DNA of 64,000 bases from Acidobacteriota bacterium. Lineage in GTDB: Bacteria > Acidobacteriota > Vicinamibacteria > Vicinamibacterales > JAKQTR01. How positions within the stretch are numbered: the first letter of the stretch is position 1; every line of letters starts with the position of its first letter. Below the pieces are notes generated by a model. The model made no database searches. It saw nothing but the letters and a program-made list of their open reading frames with translations, and had not been told where the DNA came from. The translations under genes were made by a program, and so were the position numbers. The DNA is taken from contig JAPKZQ010000045.1 in the NCBI GenBank assembly GCA_026393675.1, positions 186,001 to 250,000 of the forward strand, given 5' to 3'. This document shows, piece after piece, positions 18,864 to 27,628 of this stretch.

Positions 18864-19432
18864 CGTCGCCCGCCACGCCACACCCGCCGGTGGCCGCGAA
18901 CCTGGTTAAGGCCCAGCAGCCCGTCAGGCGCGGCAATCACAATCCGTCTCGCACCAGGATCGATCTGCCGGCAAATCTCATCCACCAGCGGTACCAGTTG
19001 CTCACCCGCCGGTCCTTCGACGGTCAACCGGCTCGCGCCGCCCGCACCATCGACCCGGGTCACCGTGCCGACCTCGTCTCCCTCGACCGTCTCGACGCGG
19101 CACCCCACGAGGTCGTGGTGGTAGAAACACCCTGGCGGAAGTGCCACGAGGTCACTGGGCCCGATACGCAATTCGCGTCCGGCGAATGGTTCGGCCGCCT
19201 CGATCGAATTGATCCCGTCGAACCCGACAATCGGACGCCCCTTGTAAAACCTCGCCGAGCGAACCGTCAAGGTGCGCACAACGCCCGCGTCCTGCACCAG
19301 CACGTGCCCGCCTGGCCGAAACCGCTCGTCCGGGAAATCGGTTTCAGCATGCAGGACCACCTCGCCACGCAGACCGTGGGGGCGTCCCACACGGGCCACA
19401 ACGACCAGGTTGTCCCATTCGGCGCTGGCCAT
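18860..19432 (-). CDS. rimM: 16S rRNA processing protein RimM
   Basis: RimM helps mature the 30S head domain and binds S19. The 190-residue protein has the N-terminal RimM domain ([27 protein letters not shown]) and a C-terminal PRC-barrel ([21 protein letters not shown], then [13 protein letters not shown]). Order khpA-rimM-trmD is the standard one; it overlaps trmD by 4 nt and follows khpA by 6 bp. The ATG start at 19432 agrees with the family N-terminus. Confidence 0.93.
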   Translation of the reverse strand: MASAEWDNLVVVARVGRPHGLRGEVVLHAETDFPDERFRPGGHVLVQDAGVVRTLTVRSARFYKGRPIVGFDGINSIEAAEPFAGRELRIGPSDLVALPPGCFYHHDLVGCRVETVEGDEVGTVTRVDGAGGASRLTVEGPAGEQLVPLVDEICRQIDPGARRIVIAAPDGLLGLNQVRGHRRVWRGGRR

Positions 19433-19438
19433 TCTGGC

Positions 19439-19693
19439 CTACCGGCGACCGTGTCCGTCGCGAAACTCCACCGAGACGCGCTGGGCGTCGCGATCGGCGG
19501 TGGCCATCACCAGCGTGCGAATGGCCGTCGCGGTCCGGCCCTGCCGGCCGATGACGCGCCCCATGTCGCCATCAGCGACGAACACCTCGATGACCGCGGT
19601 GCCGCGCTGATCGGTCTCGGTGACGCGCACCTGGTCGGGCTCATCGACGAGCGCCTTGATGACGATGTCGGCGACGTCGCGCGCGCGGCTCAC
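19439..19693 (-). CDS. khpA: KH-domain RNA-binding protein KhpA
   Basis: This 84-residue single-KH-domain protein contains the GxxG-type loop in GDMGRVIGRQGRTATAIRTLV. KhpA proteins bind RNA, often with KhpB, and affect cell division in some bacteria. The frame is open upstream across rpsP, but the GTG at 19693 overlaps the rpsP stop as GTGA and gives the normal N-terminus VSRARDVADIVIKALVD, so that start is used. It lies between rpsP and rimM, the usual place. Confidence 0.92.
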   Translation of the reverse strand: MSRARDVADIVIKALVDEPDQVRVTETDQRGTAVIEVFVADGDMGRVIGRQGRTATAIRTLVMATADRDAQRVSVEFRDGHGRR

Positions 19694-19968
19694 TGCGCGG
19701 TCGGCGCGACCGTTGCTTTTGCCTCGGCCGGCGGCTCCTGGTACTTCTTCATCAGGCTTTTCACCGTGCTGCTCGGCTGCGCGCCGACTTTCAGCCAATG
19801 CGCGAGCCGCTCGCGATCCACCTTGAGCGTCGCGGGCTTGGTCTTGGGGTTGTAGAACCCCAGGGTTTCCGTGACGCGGCCATCACGGGGCGAGCGCGCC
19901 TCGGTCACGACCATACGGAACGTCGGTCGTTTATTCGAGCCAATCCGGGTCATACGAATCGCTAACAT
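19690..19968 (-). CDS. rpsP: 30S ribosomal protein S16
   Basis: The 92-residue product begins MLAIRMTRIGSNKRPTFRMVV, then SPRDGRVTETLGFYNPKTKP and DRERLAHWLKVGAQPSSTV, all S16 hallmarks. A short Ala-rich tail extends it slightly. It follows ffh by 40 bp and overlaps khpA by 4 nt. Confidence 0.96.
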   Translation of the reverse strand: MLAIRMTRIGSNKRPTFRMVVTEARSPRDGRVTETLGFYNPKTKPATLKVDRERLAHWLKVGAQPSSTVKSLMKKYQEPPAEAKATVAPTAQ

Positions 19969-20008
19969 GTCTCTCCTTCACAAGGGGGCCAGATGGGCCC
20001 CTCTCCGT

Positions 20009-21379
20009 TCAGGCCCGCAGGCCCCGTCCCTTGAGCATCGCCATTGCCTGTCGCATCCGCTTGCGGTTGCCGGTGCCCCCGCCCATCCCGCCGACCGCCT
20101 TCAGCATCTTCCGCATCTGGGTGAACTGGCGCAGCAGGCGGTTGACGTCCTCAACGCTGGTGCCGCTGCCCCGACTGATGCGCCGGCGACGGTTGCCGTC
20201 AATCACCTTATAATTTCTGCGCTCGCCTTTCGTCATCGATCCGATGATCGCCTCGACGCGGTTCATTTCCTTCTCGTCCGGCTGCGCCGCCCCGAGTTGC
20301 TTCAGGTTGCCCATGCCGGGGAGCATTCCAAGCACCTGCTCGAGCGGGCCCATTTTCTTGAGCGTCCGCAGCTGGGCCTGGAAGTCCTCGAGCGTGAACT
20401 CCTCGCCGCGCATCGTCTGTTCGATGCGCGCCGCGTCCTCACGACCGATCACCGATTCAGCCCGCTCGATGAGCGACAGCACGTCGCCCATTCCGAGCAG
20501 CCGCGAGACAAACCGCTCGGCCTGGAACGGTTCGAGATCGTCGAGCCGCTCGCCGAGGCCGACAAAGGCAATCGGCACACCGACCACCGCGACCACCGAC
20601 AGCGCCGCGCCTCCGCGTGCATCGCCATCAAGCTTGGTGAGCACGACCCCGCTCACGCCGACCTGCCGGTTGAACTCGCCGGCACTCTTGATCGCGTCCT
20701 GTCCTGTCATCGCGTCGGCGACATACAGGGCGTCAGTCGGTCCCACCGCATCGCGAATCGACGTCAGTTCCTGCATCAACTCGTCGTCGATATGGAGCCG
20801 ACCTGCCGTGTCGACGATCACGACATCGAACCCGAGATTCCGGGCCTCGGTGAGCGAACCGGATGCACGCTGCAGCGGGTCCATTTCTCCGGCCGGGTCG
20901 TACACCCTCAATTCGGCCTGACGTCCAAGCACGTTCAACTGTTGGATGGCGGCCGGACGCCGGACGTCGGTCGACACGAGCAACGGGTGACGGCCTTGCC
21001 TGGTCAGCCAGCGGCCCAGCTTGGCCGCCGTGGTGGTCTTGCCCGATCCCTGCAACCCCAGTAACAGAATGACTCTCGGCGTCGTGCCCTTGTCCGGACG
21101 CAAACCGCCGGGCATATCGCCAAAGAGCGCCACCAGTTCGTCGCGCACGATCTTGACGACCTGCTGCGCCGGCGTGAGACTGCGAAGCACGTCCTGCCCC
21201 ACTGCCCGTTCGCGGACGCGGTCGACGAAGGCCTTGACGACCTTGAAGTTGACGTCGGCCTCGAGCAGCGCCATGCGGATCTCGCGCAGCGCCGTCTCGA
21301 CGACGGATTCCGACAGCCGCGTCTCGCCGCGCAGCGTGCGGAACACATCCTGGAGCCGATGACTCAGAGCGTCGAGCAT
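20009..21379 (-). CDS. ffh: signal recognition particle protein Ffh
   Basis: Ffh binds signal sequences and 4.5S RNA and delivers ribosomes to FtsY for membrane-protein targeting. The 456-residue protein has the NG domain with GLQGSGKTTTAAKLGRWL, STDVRRPAA, DTAGRLHIDDELM, and TKLDGDARGGAALS, followed by a C-terminal Met-rich M domain (MGPLEQVLGMLPGM, ending MRQAMAMLKGRG). It heads the ribosomal/tRNA-modification operon; the partner receptor FtsY lies at 24497-25420 in a different transcript. Confidence 0.95.
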   Translation of the reverse strand: MLDALSHRLQDVFRTLRGETRLSESVVETALREIRMALLEADVNFKVVKAFVDRVRERAVGQDVLRSLTPAQQVVKIVRDELVALFGDMPGGLRPDKGTTPRVILLLGLQGSGKTTTAAKLGRWLTRQGRHPLLVSTDVRRPAAIQQLNVLGRQAELRVYDPAGEMDPLQRASGSLTEARNLGFDVVIVDTAGRLHIDDELMQELTSIRDAVGPTDALYVADAMTGQDAIKSAGEFNRQVGVSGVVLTKLDGDARGGAALSVVAVVGVPIAFVGLGERLDDLEPFQAERFVSRLLGMGDVLSLIERAESVIGREDAARIEQTMRGEEFTLEDFQAQLRTLKKMGPLEQVLGMLPGMGNLKQLGAAQPDEKEMNRVEAIIGSMTKGERRNYKVIDGNRRRRISRGSGTSVEDVNRLLRQFTQMRKMLKAVGGMGGGTGNRKRMRQAMAMLKGRGLRA

Positions 21380-21474
21380 GCGTACAGTCGAATCGCGTGA
21401 CGCGCGTCGTATGACAAGCTGATTGCCAGCATGGCACCCACAGGAACGCGTAACATCCTGCGGCGCAAACCCTT

Positions 21475-21504
21475 ATCGTAGCGTCAGTTGGCAGCGACTG
21501 TCAA
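21475..21504 (-). promoter_or_regulatory. sigma70-type promoter of the ffh operon
   Basis: On the minus strand TTGACA (21504-21499) is followed after 18 bp by TACGAT (21480-21475). The predicted start of transcription is about 90 nt before the ffh ATG. It is the only consensus-like promoter seen in the 151-bp gap between ribBA and ffh. No SRP RNA gene was recognised in the leader. Confidence 0.55.
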
Positions 21505-21530
21505 CGCGCCGAAAGGAGGCCCGACCCGGA

Positions 21531-22796
21531 TCAGACCGACGTCAGATGGTGCCCGAGTTTCTCTTTTTTCGTCTTGAGATAGCGGCGGGTTGAGTCGGAG
21601 GCGGGAATCTCGAGCGGCACCGTCTCTGACACCGAGAGGCCGTACCCCTCAAGGCCGACGAATTTCCGGGGATTGTTGGTCAGCAGGCGCATGGACGTGA
21701 CGCCGAGGTCCCGCAGGATCTGCGCGCCAATGCCGTAGTCGCGCTGGTCGGGCTTGAACCCGAGCCGTTCGTTCGCCTCGACGGTATCGAGACCCTGGTC
21801 CTGCAGCGCGTACGCCTTGATCTTGTTGGCCAAGCCGATCCCACGCCCTTCCTGGTTCAGATACAGGAGCACGCCGCGCTTCTCAGTGGAGATGCGCCGC
21901 AGGGCCTTTTCGAGCTGCTCGCCGCAGTCGCAGCGGGCGGAATGGAAGACATCGCCGGTGAGGCAGCGGGAATGCACCCGCACCAGCACGTCCCGGCCGT
22001 CGCCCAGATTGCCCTGCACCAAGGCGACGTGCGTCTCCTTGTCGAGCACGCTCTCGTAGGCAAACACGCGGAACTGCCCGTACCGGGTGGGCAGGTCAGC
22101 ATCGGCCACCTTCCTGACCATGCGCTCTGTCCGCATGCGGTAATTGATCAGATCGGCGATCGTGATCATCAACAGACCATGCCGCCGCGCGAACCTGGTC
22201 AACTGCGGCACCCGCGACATCGATCCGTCGGCGTTCATAATCTCGCAGATGACACCCGCCGGGTACAGCCCTGCGATGCGGGCCAGATCCACCACCGCCT
22301 CGGTCTGCCCGGCGCGCACCAGGACGCCGCCGTCCCGCGCCCGCAACGGGAACATGTGACCGGGCCGCGACAGGTCCGCAGGCAAAGTCGACGGATCGAT
22401 CGACGCCAGCACGGTGTTCGCCCGGTCAGCGGCGGAAATGCCCGTGCTCGTCCGGTGACGCGCCTCGATGGAGACGCAGAAGGCCGTATTGAACAACGCC
22501 GTGTTCTGGGTGACCATCAGCGGGACCTCGAGCTCATCGAGCCGCTGCTCCGTCATCGGCATGCAGATCAGGCCGCGGCCGTACGTCGCCATGAAGTTGA
22601 TCACGTCCGGCGTTACCGCCGACGCCGCGATCGTCAGATCGCCTTCATTCTCGCGGTCCTTGTCGTCGATGACGATGATCATCTTGCCCGCGCGAATGGC
22701 AGCAATCGCGTCCTCGATCCGCGCGAAAGGACCCTGCAACGCCGGGCGCGGCCGCGTGCGCGTGGGTCCCGGGCGTCGGCTCGGTCGTGTGCTCAT
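21531..22796 (-). CDS. ribBA: bifunctional DHBP synthase / GTP cyclohydrolase II (RibBA)
   Basis: RibBA makes both riboflavin precursors: 3,4-dihydroxy-2-butanone 4-phosphate from ribulose 5-phosphate and the pyrimidine from GTP. The 421-residue protein has an N-terminal RibB domain (VIDDKDRENEGDL, RPGHMFPLRARDGGVLVRAGQTEA) and a C-terminal RibA domain with the zinc site HSRCLTGDVFHSARCDCGEQL, YLNQEGRGIGL and DYGIGAQILRDLG. The ATG at 22796 overlaps the ribE stop as ATGA; the longer open frame lies over ribE and is rejected. It is the last gene of ribD-ribE-ribBA. No lumazine synthase gene (ribH) is in the window. Confidence 0.95.
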   Translation of the reverse strand: MSTRPSRRPGPTRTRPRPALQGPFARIEDAIAAIRAGKMIIVIDDKDRENEGDLTIAASAVTPDVINFMATYGRGLICMPMTEQRLDELEVPLMVTQNTALFNTAFCVSIEARHRTSTGISAADRANTVLASIDPSTLPADLSRPGHMFPLRARDGGVLVRAGQTEAVVDLARIAGLYPAGVICEIMNADGSMSRVPQLTRFARRHGLLMITIADLINYRMRTERMVRKVADADLPTRYGQFRVFAYESVLDKETHVALVQGNLGDGRDVLVRVHSRCLTGDVFHSARCDCGEQLEKALRRISTEKRGVLLYLNQEGRGIGLANKIKAYALQDQGLDTVEANERLGFKPDQRDYGIGAQILRDLGVTSMRLLTNNPRKFVGLEGYGLSVSETVPLEIPASDSTRRYLKTKKEKLGHHLTSV

Positions 22797-23422
22797 GATG
22801 CCATCGGCGGCAGCGCCGTGGCGCCTGGCCAGGCGCCAGAGAGTTGGGCCACACGAACGACGTACTTGCCGATCACGTCGACCTCGAGATTCACGCGGTC
22901 GCCCACGTGGAGTCCCCGAAGGTTCGTGTGTTCCCAGGTAAACGGAATAATCTGCACGGTGAAGTCGCGCTCGTGCAGGCTCGCGACCGTCAGGCTGATG
23001 CCGTCGACCGCGACAGACCCTTTGGGAATGAAGTACGGGCTGAATGACGGATCGAAGGCGACCCGGATCCAGAAGAACTCGCCATCGGGCGTCACCTCCG
23101 TCAGCACGCCAGTCGCATCCACGTGGCCCAGCACGAAATGCCCGCCCATGTGGCCGTCCGGGCGCATGGGCCGCTCGAGATTGACGAGCGTGCCCGGACC
23201 ACACGCGCCAAGCGTCGTGACCCGCGCGGTCTCCGGGCCGATCTCCGTCTCGACGTGGCGCCCCGACTGTCTGGTGACCGTCAAGCACACGCCATTGACG
23301 GCGACGCTGTCGCCTGCCTTCAGTTCGGCCGCCAGATCGGTATCGACGACCAGTCGATAGCCGCTCTCAATCGGCTCGAGCCCCGCCACAACACCGATAT
23401 GCTCAATCAAGCCTGTGAACAT
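22793..23422 (-). CDS. ribE: riboflavin synthase, alpha subunit
   Basis: This enzyme dismutates two 6,7-dimethyl-8-ribityllumazine molecules to riboflavin. The 209-residue protein begins MFTGLIEHIG and contains two tandem lumazine-binding barrels: VAVNGVCLTV in the first and VAVDGISLTVASL in the second, plus GGHFVLGHVDATG. It overlaps ribD by 20 nt and ribBA by 4 nt, so the three genes are tightly coupled. Confidence 0.94.
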   Translation of the reverse strand: MFTGLIEHIGVVAGLEPIESGYRLVVDTDLAAELKAGDSVAVNGVCLTVTRQSGRHVETEIGPETARVTTLGACGPGTLVNLERPMRPDGHMGGHFVLGHVDATGVLTEVTPDGEFFWIRVAFDPSFSPYFIPKGSVAVDGISLTVASLHERDFTVQIIPFTWEHTNLRGLHVGDRVNLEVDVIGKYVVRVAQLSGAWPGATALPPMAS

Positions 23423-24491
23423 CGCCCTCTATCATGACATCAGGTCCGCACGGCTCCACGCGCAGATTGAACAACGACGGGAGCGAGAGCCGCGACGACG
23501 CCACCCATGGTAATCCGGACGGGCCCAGCACGCGAGGGGTTACCAACACGCGCACGGCGTCGACCAGTCCAGCCGCAAACGCCGATTCGTGCAGCGCCGG
23601 CCCTCCCTCGATCAGCAACGATTGGATGCTGAATGGCAGGAGCGCCGCAACGGCGGCCTCGATCCCGCCCGTCTGCAATCGAACGAGCGTGGCGCCGGCG
23701 CACTCCAGGTCTCGCGCACGCGACGCGTGCGCGTCGGCCACGACCGCCGTGGTGACAATCAACACGGGTCCTGACGACAGCGTCCTGAACAGCCGCGCGG
23801 ACGTGGGCGTTCGCAGCCGTCGATCGAAGACGACCCGCGCCAGGGGACGGCGACGATAGACATCGCGGACCGTCAACAGCGGATCGTCGATCAGCACGGT
23901 TCCGGAGCCGACCCCGACCGCGTCCACCTCCGCGCGCAGCAACTGGCTGCGCCGGTCAGCAGCCGCACCGGTCATGTGCGTACGCACGCCCGGGCCAGAG
24001 GCAACGCGGCCATCCAGGCTCGTGGCGACCTTCGCGATCACAAAGGGGCGTTGTCGCCGCATGGCGCTGAAAAACGCCTGGTTCAACCGCACAGCCTCAA
24101 CGCGGCCGACACCGGCGTGCACCTGCACGCCCTGCTCTCGCAGTCTACGCGCGCCGCCGCCAGCCACCCGCGGATTGGGATCTTCAACCGCCATCACGAC
24201 GCGCGCGATCCCCGCCTTGATAATCGCGTCGACACACGGCGGCGTCTGGCCTGTGTGGCAGCACGGCTCCAGCGTGCAGTAGAGCGTCGCTCCTCGTGCG
24301 GATGGCCCCGCCGCGCGAAGCGCGTGTACTTCGGCATGCGGCTCGCCCGCCTGGGTGTGGTATCCAGCCCCGACCACGACCCCCTCGCCGGTGACGACGA
24401 TGGCGCCGACCAGAGGATTCGGCGTTGTACAGCCGCGCGCACGTGCGGCCAGCGCGAGCGCGCGGTTCATGTACTCCGCGTCGCTCAGCAT
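23403..24491 (-). CDS. ribD: riboflavin biosynthesis deaminase/reductase RibD
   Basis: RibD performs the deamination and side-chain reduction steps between GTP cyclohydrolase II and lumazine synthase. From ATG 24491 the protein is 362 residues. The N-terminal deaminase shows PNPLVGAIVV, the zinc ligands in HAEVHAL and LEPCCHTGQTPPC, and VVMAVEDPNPRVAGGG. The C-terminal reductase shows VIAKVATSLDGRVA, DRRLRTPTSARLF and LLIEGGPALHESAF. The frame is open far upstream over ftsY, but ATG 24491, 5 nt after the ftsY stop, gives the normal N-terminus. No FMN riboswitch can fit before it. Confidence 0.94.
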   Translation of the reverse strand: MLSDAEYMNRALALAARARGCTTPNPLVGAIVVTGEGVVVGAGYHTQAGEPHAEVHALRAAGPSARGATLYCTLEPCCHTGQTPPCVDAIIKAGIARVVMAVEDPNPRVAGGGARRLREQGVQVHAGVGRVEAVRLNQAFFSAMRRQRPFVIAKVATSLDGRVASGPGVRTHMTGAAADRRSQLLRAEVDAVGVGSGTVLIDDPLLTVRDVYRRRPLARVVFDRRLRTPTSARLFRTLSSGPVLIVTTAVVADAHASRARDLECAGATLVRLQTGGIEAAVAALLPFSIQSLLIEGGPALHESAFAAGLVDAVRVLVTPRVLGPSGLPWVASSRLSLPSLFNLRVEPCGPDVMIEGDVHRLD

Positions 24492-24496
24492 GACAG

Positions 24497-25420
24497 CTAC
24501 CAACTCTCGCTGAACAGCGCGTCGACGTACTCTCGTGCCGAGAACGGGACGAGGTCGCTGATGCCTTCGCCGACGCCAATGTACCGGATGGGCAACTTCA
24601 GGTCGTGCGCGATGCCGACCGCCACGCCGCCTCGAGCCGTACCGTCCAGTTTGGCCAGCACGATGCCGCTGACGCCGGCGGCGGCCATGAACTCGCGTGC
24701 CTGTACCAGGCCGTTCTGGCCAACCGTGGCATCGAGCACCAGCAGCACTTCGTGAGGGGCTCCCTCGACCTCGCGAGCGGCGATGCGGCGGATCTTCTCC
24801 AGTTCCTCCATCAGGTTGGTCCGCGTGTGCATCCGCCCGGCCGTGTCGACAATGATCGGATTCCGGTGCCGGGCCTTGCCAGCCGCCAGCGCGTCGAACA
24901 CGACCGAGGCGGGGTCGGCGCCCTCCCTCGCCCGCACGACATCGACGCCGGCGCGCGCCGCCCAGATCTCCAATTGCTCGACCGCCGCCGCGCGAAACGT
25001 ATCGGCCGCGCACACCAGCGGATCGGCACCTTGCGTCTTGTAGAGGCTGGCCAGTTTGGCGACTGTGGTCGTCTTGCCCGTGCCGTTCACGCCCACCATC
25101 AGGATGACGGTCGGCGTACCAGACCGGGGAGGAGCGGCATCCGCGCCAGAGAGAATCGCGAGTAATTCGTCTTTGACCAGGTCCCGGAGCGATTCACCCT
25201 GTCGCGCGCGATGAGTGACGGCGCCGACGATCCGCTCGGCCGCGGCGACACCGACATCGGCGCCAATCAGGACTTCTTCGAGCGCCTCGGCCGTCTCCGC
25301 ATCAACCGGCGCCAGGCGCCGCTCGGGAGCATCGGCGCGTTTCGCGATCTCGTCGAAGCGTCCGAGCAGTTGCTGCGCCGTGCGACGCAGACCTTCACGG
25401 ACGCGGCTGAGGAGTCCCAT
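24497..25420 (-). CDS. ftsY: signal recognition particle receptor FtsY
   Basis: FtsY is the membrane-associated GTPase that receives SRP-ribosome complexes. The 307-residue protein lacks the long acidic A domain of E. coli FtsY and is close to the minimal N and G domains. Motifs: GVNGTGKTTTVAKLA, AADTFRAAAVEQL, DTAGRMHTRTNLMEEL and AKLDGTARGG, ending YIGVGEGISDLVPFSAREYVDALF. It lies 5 nt upstream of ribD and 12 nt after gpsA. Confidence 0.95.
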   Translation of the reverse strand: MGLLSRVREGLRRTAQQLLGRFDEIAKRADAPERRLAPVDAETAEALEEVLIGADVGVAAAERIVGAVTHRARQGESLRDLVKDELLAILSGADAAPPRSGTPTVILMVGVNGTGKTTTVAKLASLYKTQGADPLVCAADTFRAAAVEQLEIWAARAGVDVVRAREGADPASVVFDALAAGKARHRNPIIVDTAGRMHTRTNLMEELEKIRRIAAREVEGAPHEVLLVLDATVGQNGLVQAREFMAAAGVSGIVLAKLDGTARGGVAVGIAHDLKLPIRYIGVGEGISDLVPFSAREYVDALFSESW

Positions 25421-25432
25421 CCCGGCATTGTA

Positions 25433-26437
25433 TCATCCGGTCTCGACCTCGATTCGCTGCGGACGGAGCATCAACTCGGCGACCGCGTGGGCCGGCGTCG
25501 TGCGTCCCGCGAGCAACTCGGCCATCTGCGCGGTGATGGGCAACTCGACGTCGCGGCGGGCGCCGAGCGCGAGCGCCGCCTCGGTCGTCTTCACGCCCTC
25601 GGCGACCATCTTCATGCCCGCCAGAATCTCGGCAAGCGGACGGCCCTTCGCCAATTCCATCCCGACGTACCGATTGCGGCTGTAGGAGCCCATGCACGTC
25701 AAGACCAGATCGCCAAGCCCGGACAGTCCGGCCAGCGTCTCGCGCCGTCCGCCCTCGGCAATCGCCAGGCGCGAGATCTCCGCGAGGCCCCGCGTGATCA
25801 GCGCGGCGTTGGCGTTATGACCCAGGCCCAGACCGTCGACCACGCCTGCGGCGATCGCAATCACGTTCTTGAGGGCTCCGCCGATCTCGACCCCGGCGAC
25901 ATCCGGCGTCGTGTAGATCCGGAAAAACTTTCCGCGGAACTCCTCCTGCACGCGCTCGGCCGCCTGCACGTCCCCGCTCGCCACCGACACGGCGGTTGGC
26001 AATTCTCGCGCGACCTCAATCGCGAAGCTGGGCCCTGAGAGCACGACGACCGGATGGCCGGTTGGACATTCCTGCTCGACCACCTGCGACATGCGGAGCA
26101 GCGTGCCGGTCTCGAGGCCCTTCACGACGCTGACGAGCACGGCTCCCGGCTGGAGCAGCCTCTTCGCGTCGACCAGGACGGCGCGCAGCGCATGCGACGG
26201 CACGGCGGCCACCACGATACCAGCCCCGCCAACGGCCTCCGCCAGCGACAGTGTCGCGTCGATGCCAGAGGGTAATGCGATGTCGGGCAAGTACACCGCG
26301 TTCGAGCGTCGTTCTCTTACGGCCTCGACCACATCGGGCTCGATCGACCACAGGCGAACGGGATGGCCGATCCGTGCGAGGTGGACAGCCAGGGCGGTCC
26401 CCCAACTCCCCGCTCCGAGAATCGCGATGTCGGTCAC
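25433..26437 (-). CDS. gpsA: glycerol-3-phosphate dehydrogenase [NAD(P)+]
   Basis: GpsA reduces dihydroxyacetone phosphate to sn-glycerol 3-phosphate, the backbone for phospholipids. The 334-residue protein begins VTDIAILGAGSWGTALAVHLA (Rossmann loop). It also has VLSGPSFAIEVARELPTAV, GGALKNVIAIAAGVVDGLGLGHNANAALITRGLAE and GLSGLGDLVLTC, with the catalytic Lys in the KNVIA segment. The GTG start at 26437 overlaps the plsY stop as GTGA. The neighbouring plsY uses its product, so the pair forms a phosphatidic-acid entry module. Confidence 0.95.
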   Translation of the reverse strand: MTDIAILGAGSWGTALAVHLARIGHPVRLWSIEPDVVEAVRERRSNAVYLPDIALPSGIDATLSLAEAVGGAGIVVAAVPSHALRAVLVDAKRLLQPGAVLVSVVKGLETGTLLRMSQVVEQECPTGHPVVVLSGPSFAIEVARELPTAVSVASGDVQAAERVQEEFRGKFFRIYTTPDVAGVEIGGALKNVIAIAAGVVDGLGLGHNANAALITRGLAEISRLAIAEGGRRETLAGLSGLGDLVLTCMGSYSRNRYVGMELAKGRPLAEILAGMKMVAEGVKTTEAALALGARRDVELPITAQMAELLAGRTTPAHAVAELMLRPQRIEVETG

Positions 26438-27045
26438 GGTTGGTCTCCTGGCGGAACGGCCCGGCTGCCGGAACGACGCTCGGCTCCGCCGGCCAGCCTG
26501 ATCAGATTGCTGCGGTGGTTGAACAGCACCAGGCACCCGGCGAAGAAGGCGGCGCGCACGATGGAGACAGGCGTGCCAACGGCGTAGGCGAAGGGCCCGA
26601 GACACACCGCCGCGACCATCGATCCCAGAGAGACCGTGCGGCTCAGTCCCGCGACCACCGCAAACACGGCCGCCGCCAGCAACGTCGCCGGCGGTGCGAG
26701 CACGGCAAACGCGCCGCAGGTGGTGGCGACGCCCTTTCCACCCCGAAAACCCAGCCACACCGGATAGATGTGCCCGGCAACCGCCGCCACACCCGCCGAC
26801 GCGCAGACACCCTGTCCTGCGCCGAGGCGCTGCGCGGCCACCACCACGGCCGCACCCTTCGCGACGTCGAACAGCACCGTCAGCAGTCCGGCGCTCGACC
26901 CGGCGACCCGGAACACATTGGTCGCTCCGACATTGCCGCTGCCCACAAGCCGGATATCAAGGTGGCCCTTGCGCCGCGCGAACAGGAACGCGAACGGCAC
27001 CGAACCAACCAGGTATGCGAACGCGACGAGCAGGACGGCGTTCAC
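26434..27045 (-). CDS. plsY: acyl-phosphate:glycerol-3-phosphate acyltransferase PlsY
   Basis: PlsY is the integral membrane enzyme that makes lysophosphatidic acid from acyl phosphate and glycerol 3-phosphate. The 203-residue protein has about five to six TM segments and the family motifs RLVGSGNVGATNVFRVAG, VWLGFRGGKGVATTCGAF and FNHRSNLIRLAGGAE. The GTG start at 27045 overlaps thpR by 4 nt; it overlaps gpsA at the other end. Confidence 0.94.
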   Translation of the reverse strand: MNAVLLVAFAYLVGSVPFAFLFARRKGHLDIRLVGSGNVGATNVFRVAGSSAGLLTVLFDVAKGAAVVVAAQRLGAGQGVCASAGVAAVAGHIYPVWLGFRGGKGVATTCGAFAVLAPPATLLAAAVFAVVAGLSRTVSLGSMVAAVCLGPFAYAVGTPVSIVRAAFFAGCLVLFNHRSNLIRLAGGAERRSGSRAVPPGDQP

Positions 27046-27620
27046 GGCTCGAGTGGGATTCTCAGGACGGCGGCGTACGTCGATCCGAGGGGAGACAACT
27101 TGCTGCGATAGAGGGTCGCATGGTCGACACGGCAGGATCCGACCGGCTCGATCGACATCGTGGCGAGCAAGGCCCCGAGATCAACCGAAACGGGCGACTT
27201 GAGCCGAGCCAACGTCAAGTGGGGGATATATCGCCTGCTTTCCAGCTCGAGGCCAAGGCGGGTCAGCCGGTTCCATAGTTCGACATACATCGCCCCAAGG
27301 CCACCGGCCCCGGATGCCACGTCGAGTCGTATCACGCGGGACTCGCCCCTGGTCGGAAACACGCCGAGGTCACCAAACTCGATATCAAACGGCGCGAGGC
27401 GAACCGGCTGCGCCATCACGGCCCTCAGCGTCGGCAGGCGGCCGAGCTTCACCTCGCCGAGAAAATGCACCGTGAGATGCAAGGTGTCTGGGGATTTCCA
27501 TCGAAGGGCGTACGCCAGATCCCGGCTGGCCTGCTTGCACTGCTGCCGAAGCCGGCCGATGGCCACCGCCACGCCACGCCGGGCGTGCTCGTCCAGATCG
27601 ACGGCCACGAAAAGTCTCAT
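27042..27620 (-). CDS. thpR: RNA 2',3'-cyclic phosphodiesterase (ThpR/LigT)
   Basis: This member of the 2H phosphoesterase superfamily opens 2',3'-cyclic phosphates on RNA ends. The 192-residue protein has the two catalytic HxT(x) motifs, His48-Leu-Thr-Val and His134-Leu-Thr-Leu, and the N-terminal MRLFVAVDLDE. The start ATG is 8 bp from the end of repeat element A, so its ribosome site lies close to that repeat. It overlaps plsY by 4 nt. ThpR genes are often near cinA, as here. Confidence 0.92.
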   Translation of the reverse strand: MRLFVAVDLDEHARRGVAVAIGRLRQQCKQASRDLAYALRWKSPDTLHLTVHFLGEVKLGRLPTLRAVMAQPVRLAPFDIEFGDLGVFPTRGESRVIRLDVASGAGGLGAMYVELWNRLTRLGLELESRRYIPHLTLARLKSPVSVDLGALLATMSIEPVGSCRVDHATLYRSKLSPLGSTYAAVLRIPLEP

Positions 27621-27628
27621 CTCGACGC

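Noticed and set aside
21380-21480. 4.5S (SRP) RNA gene in the ffh leader
   Set aside because: The conserved GGTCAGG/GGAAGCAGC-type apical core was not found on either strand.
24491-24497. FMN riboswitch before the riboflavin genes
   Set aside because: ribD starts 5 nt after the ftsY stop, leaving no room, and no RFN-like conserved blocks were seen near ribD, ribE or ribBA.
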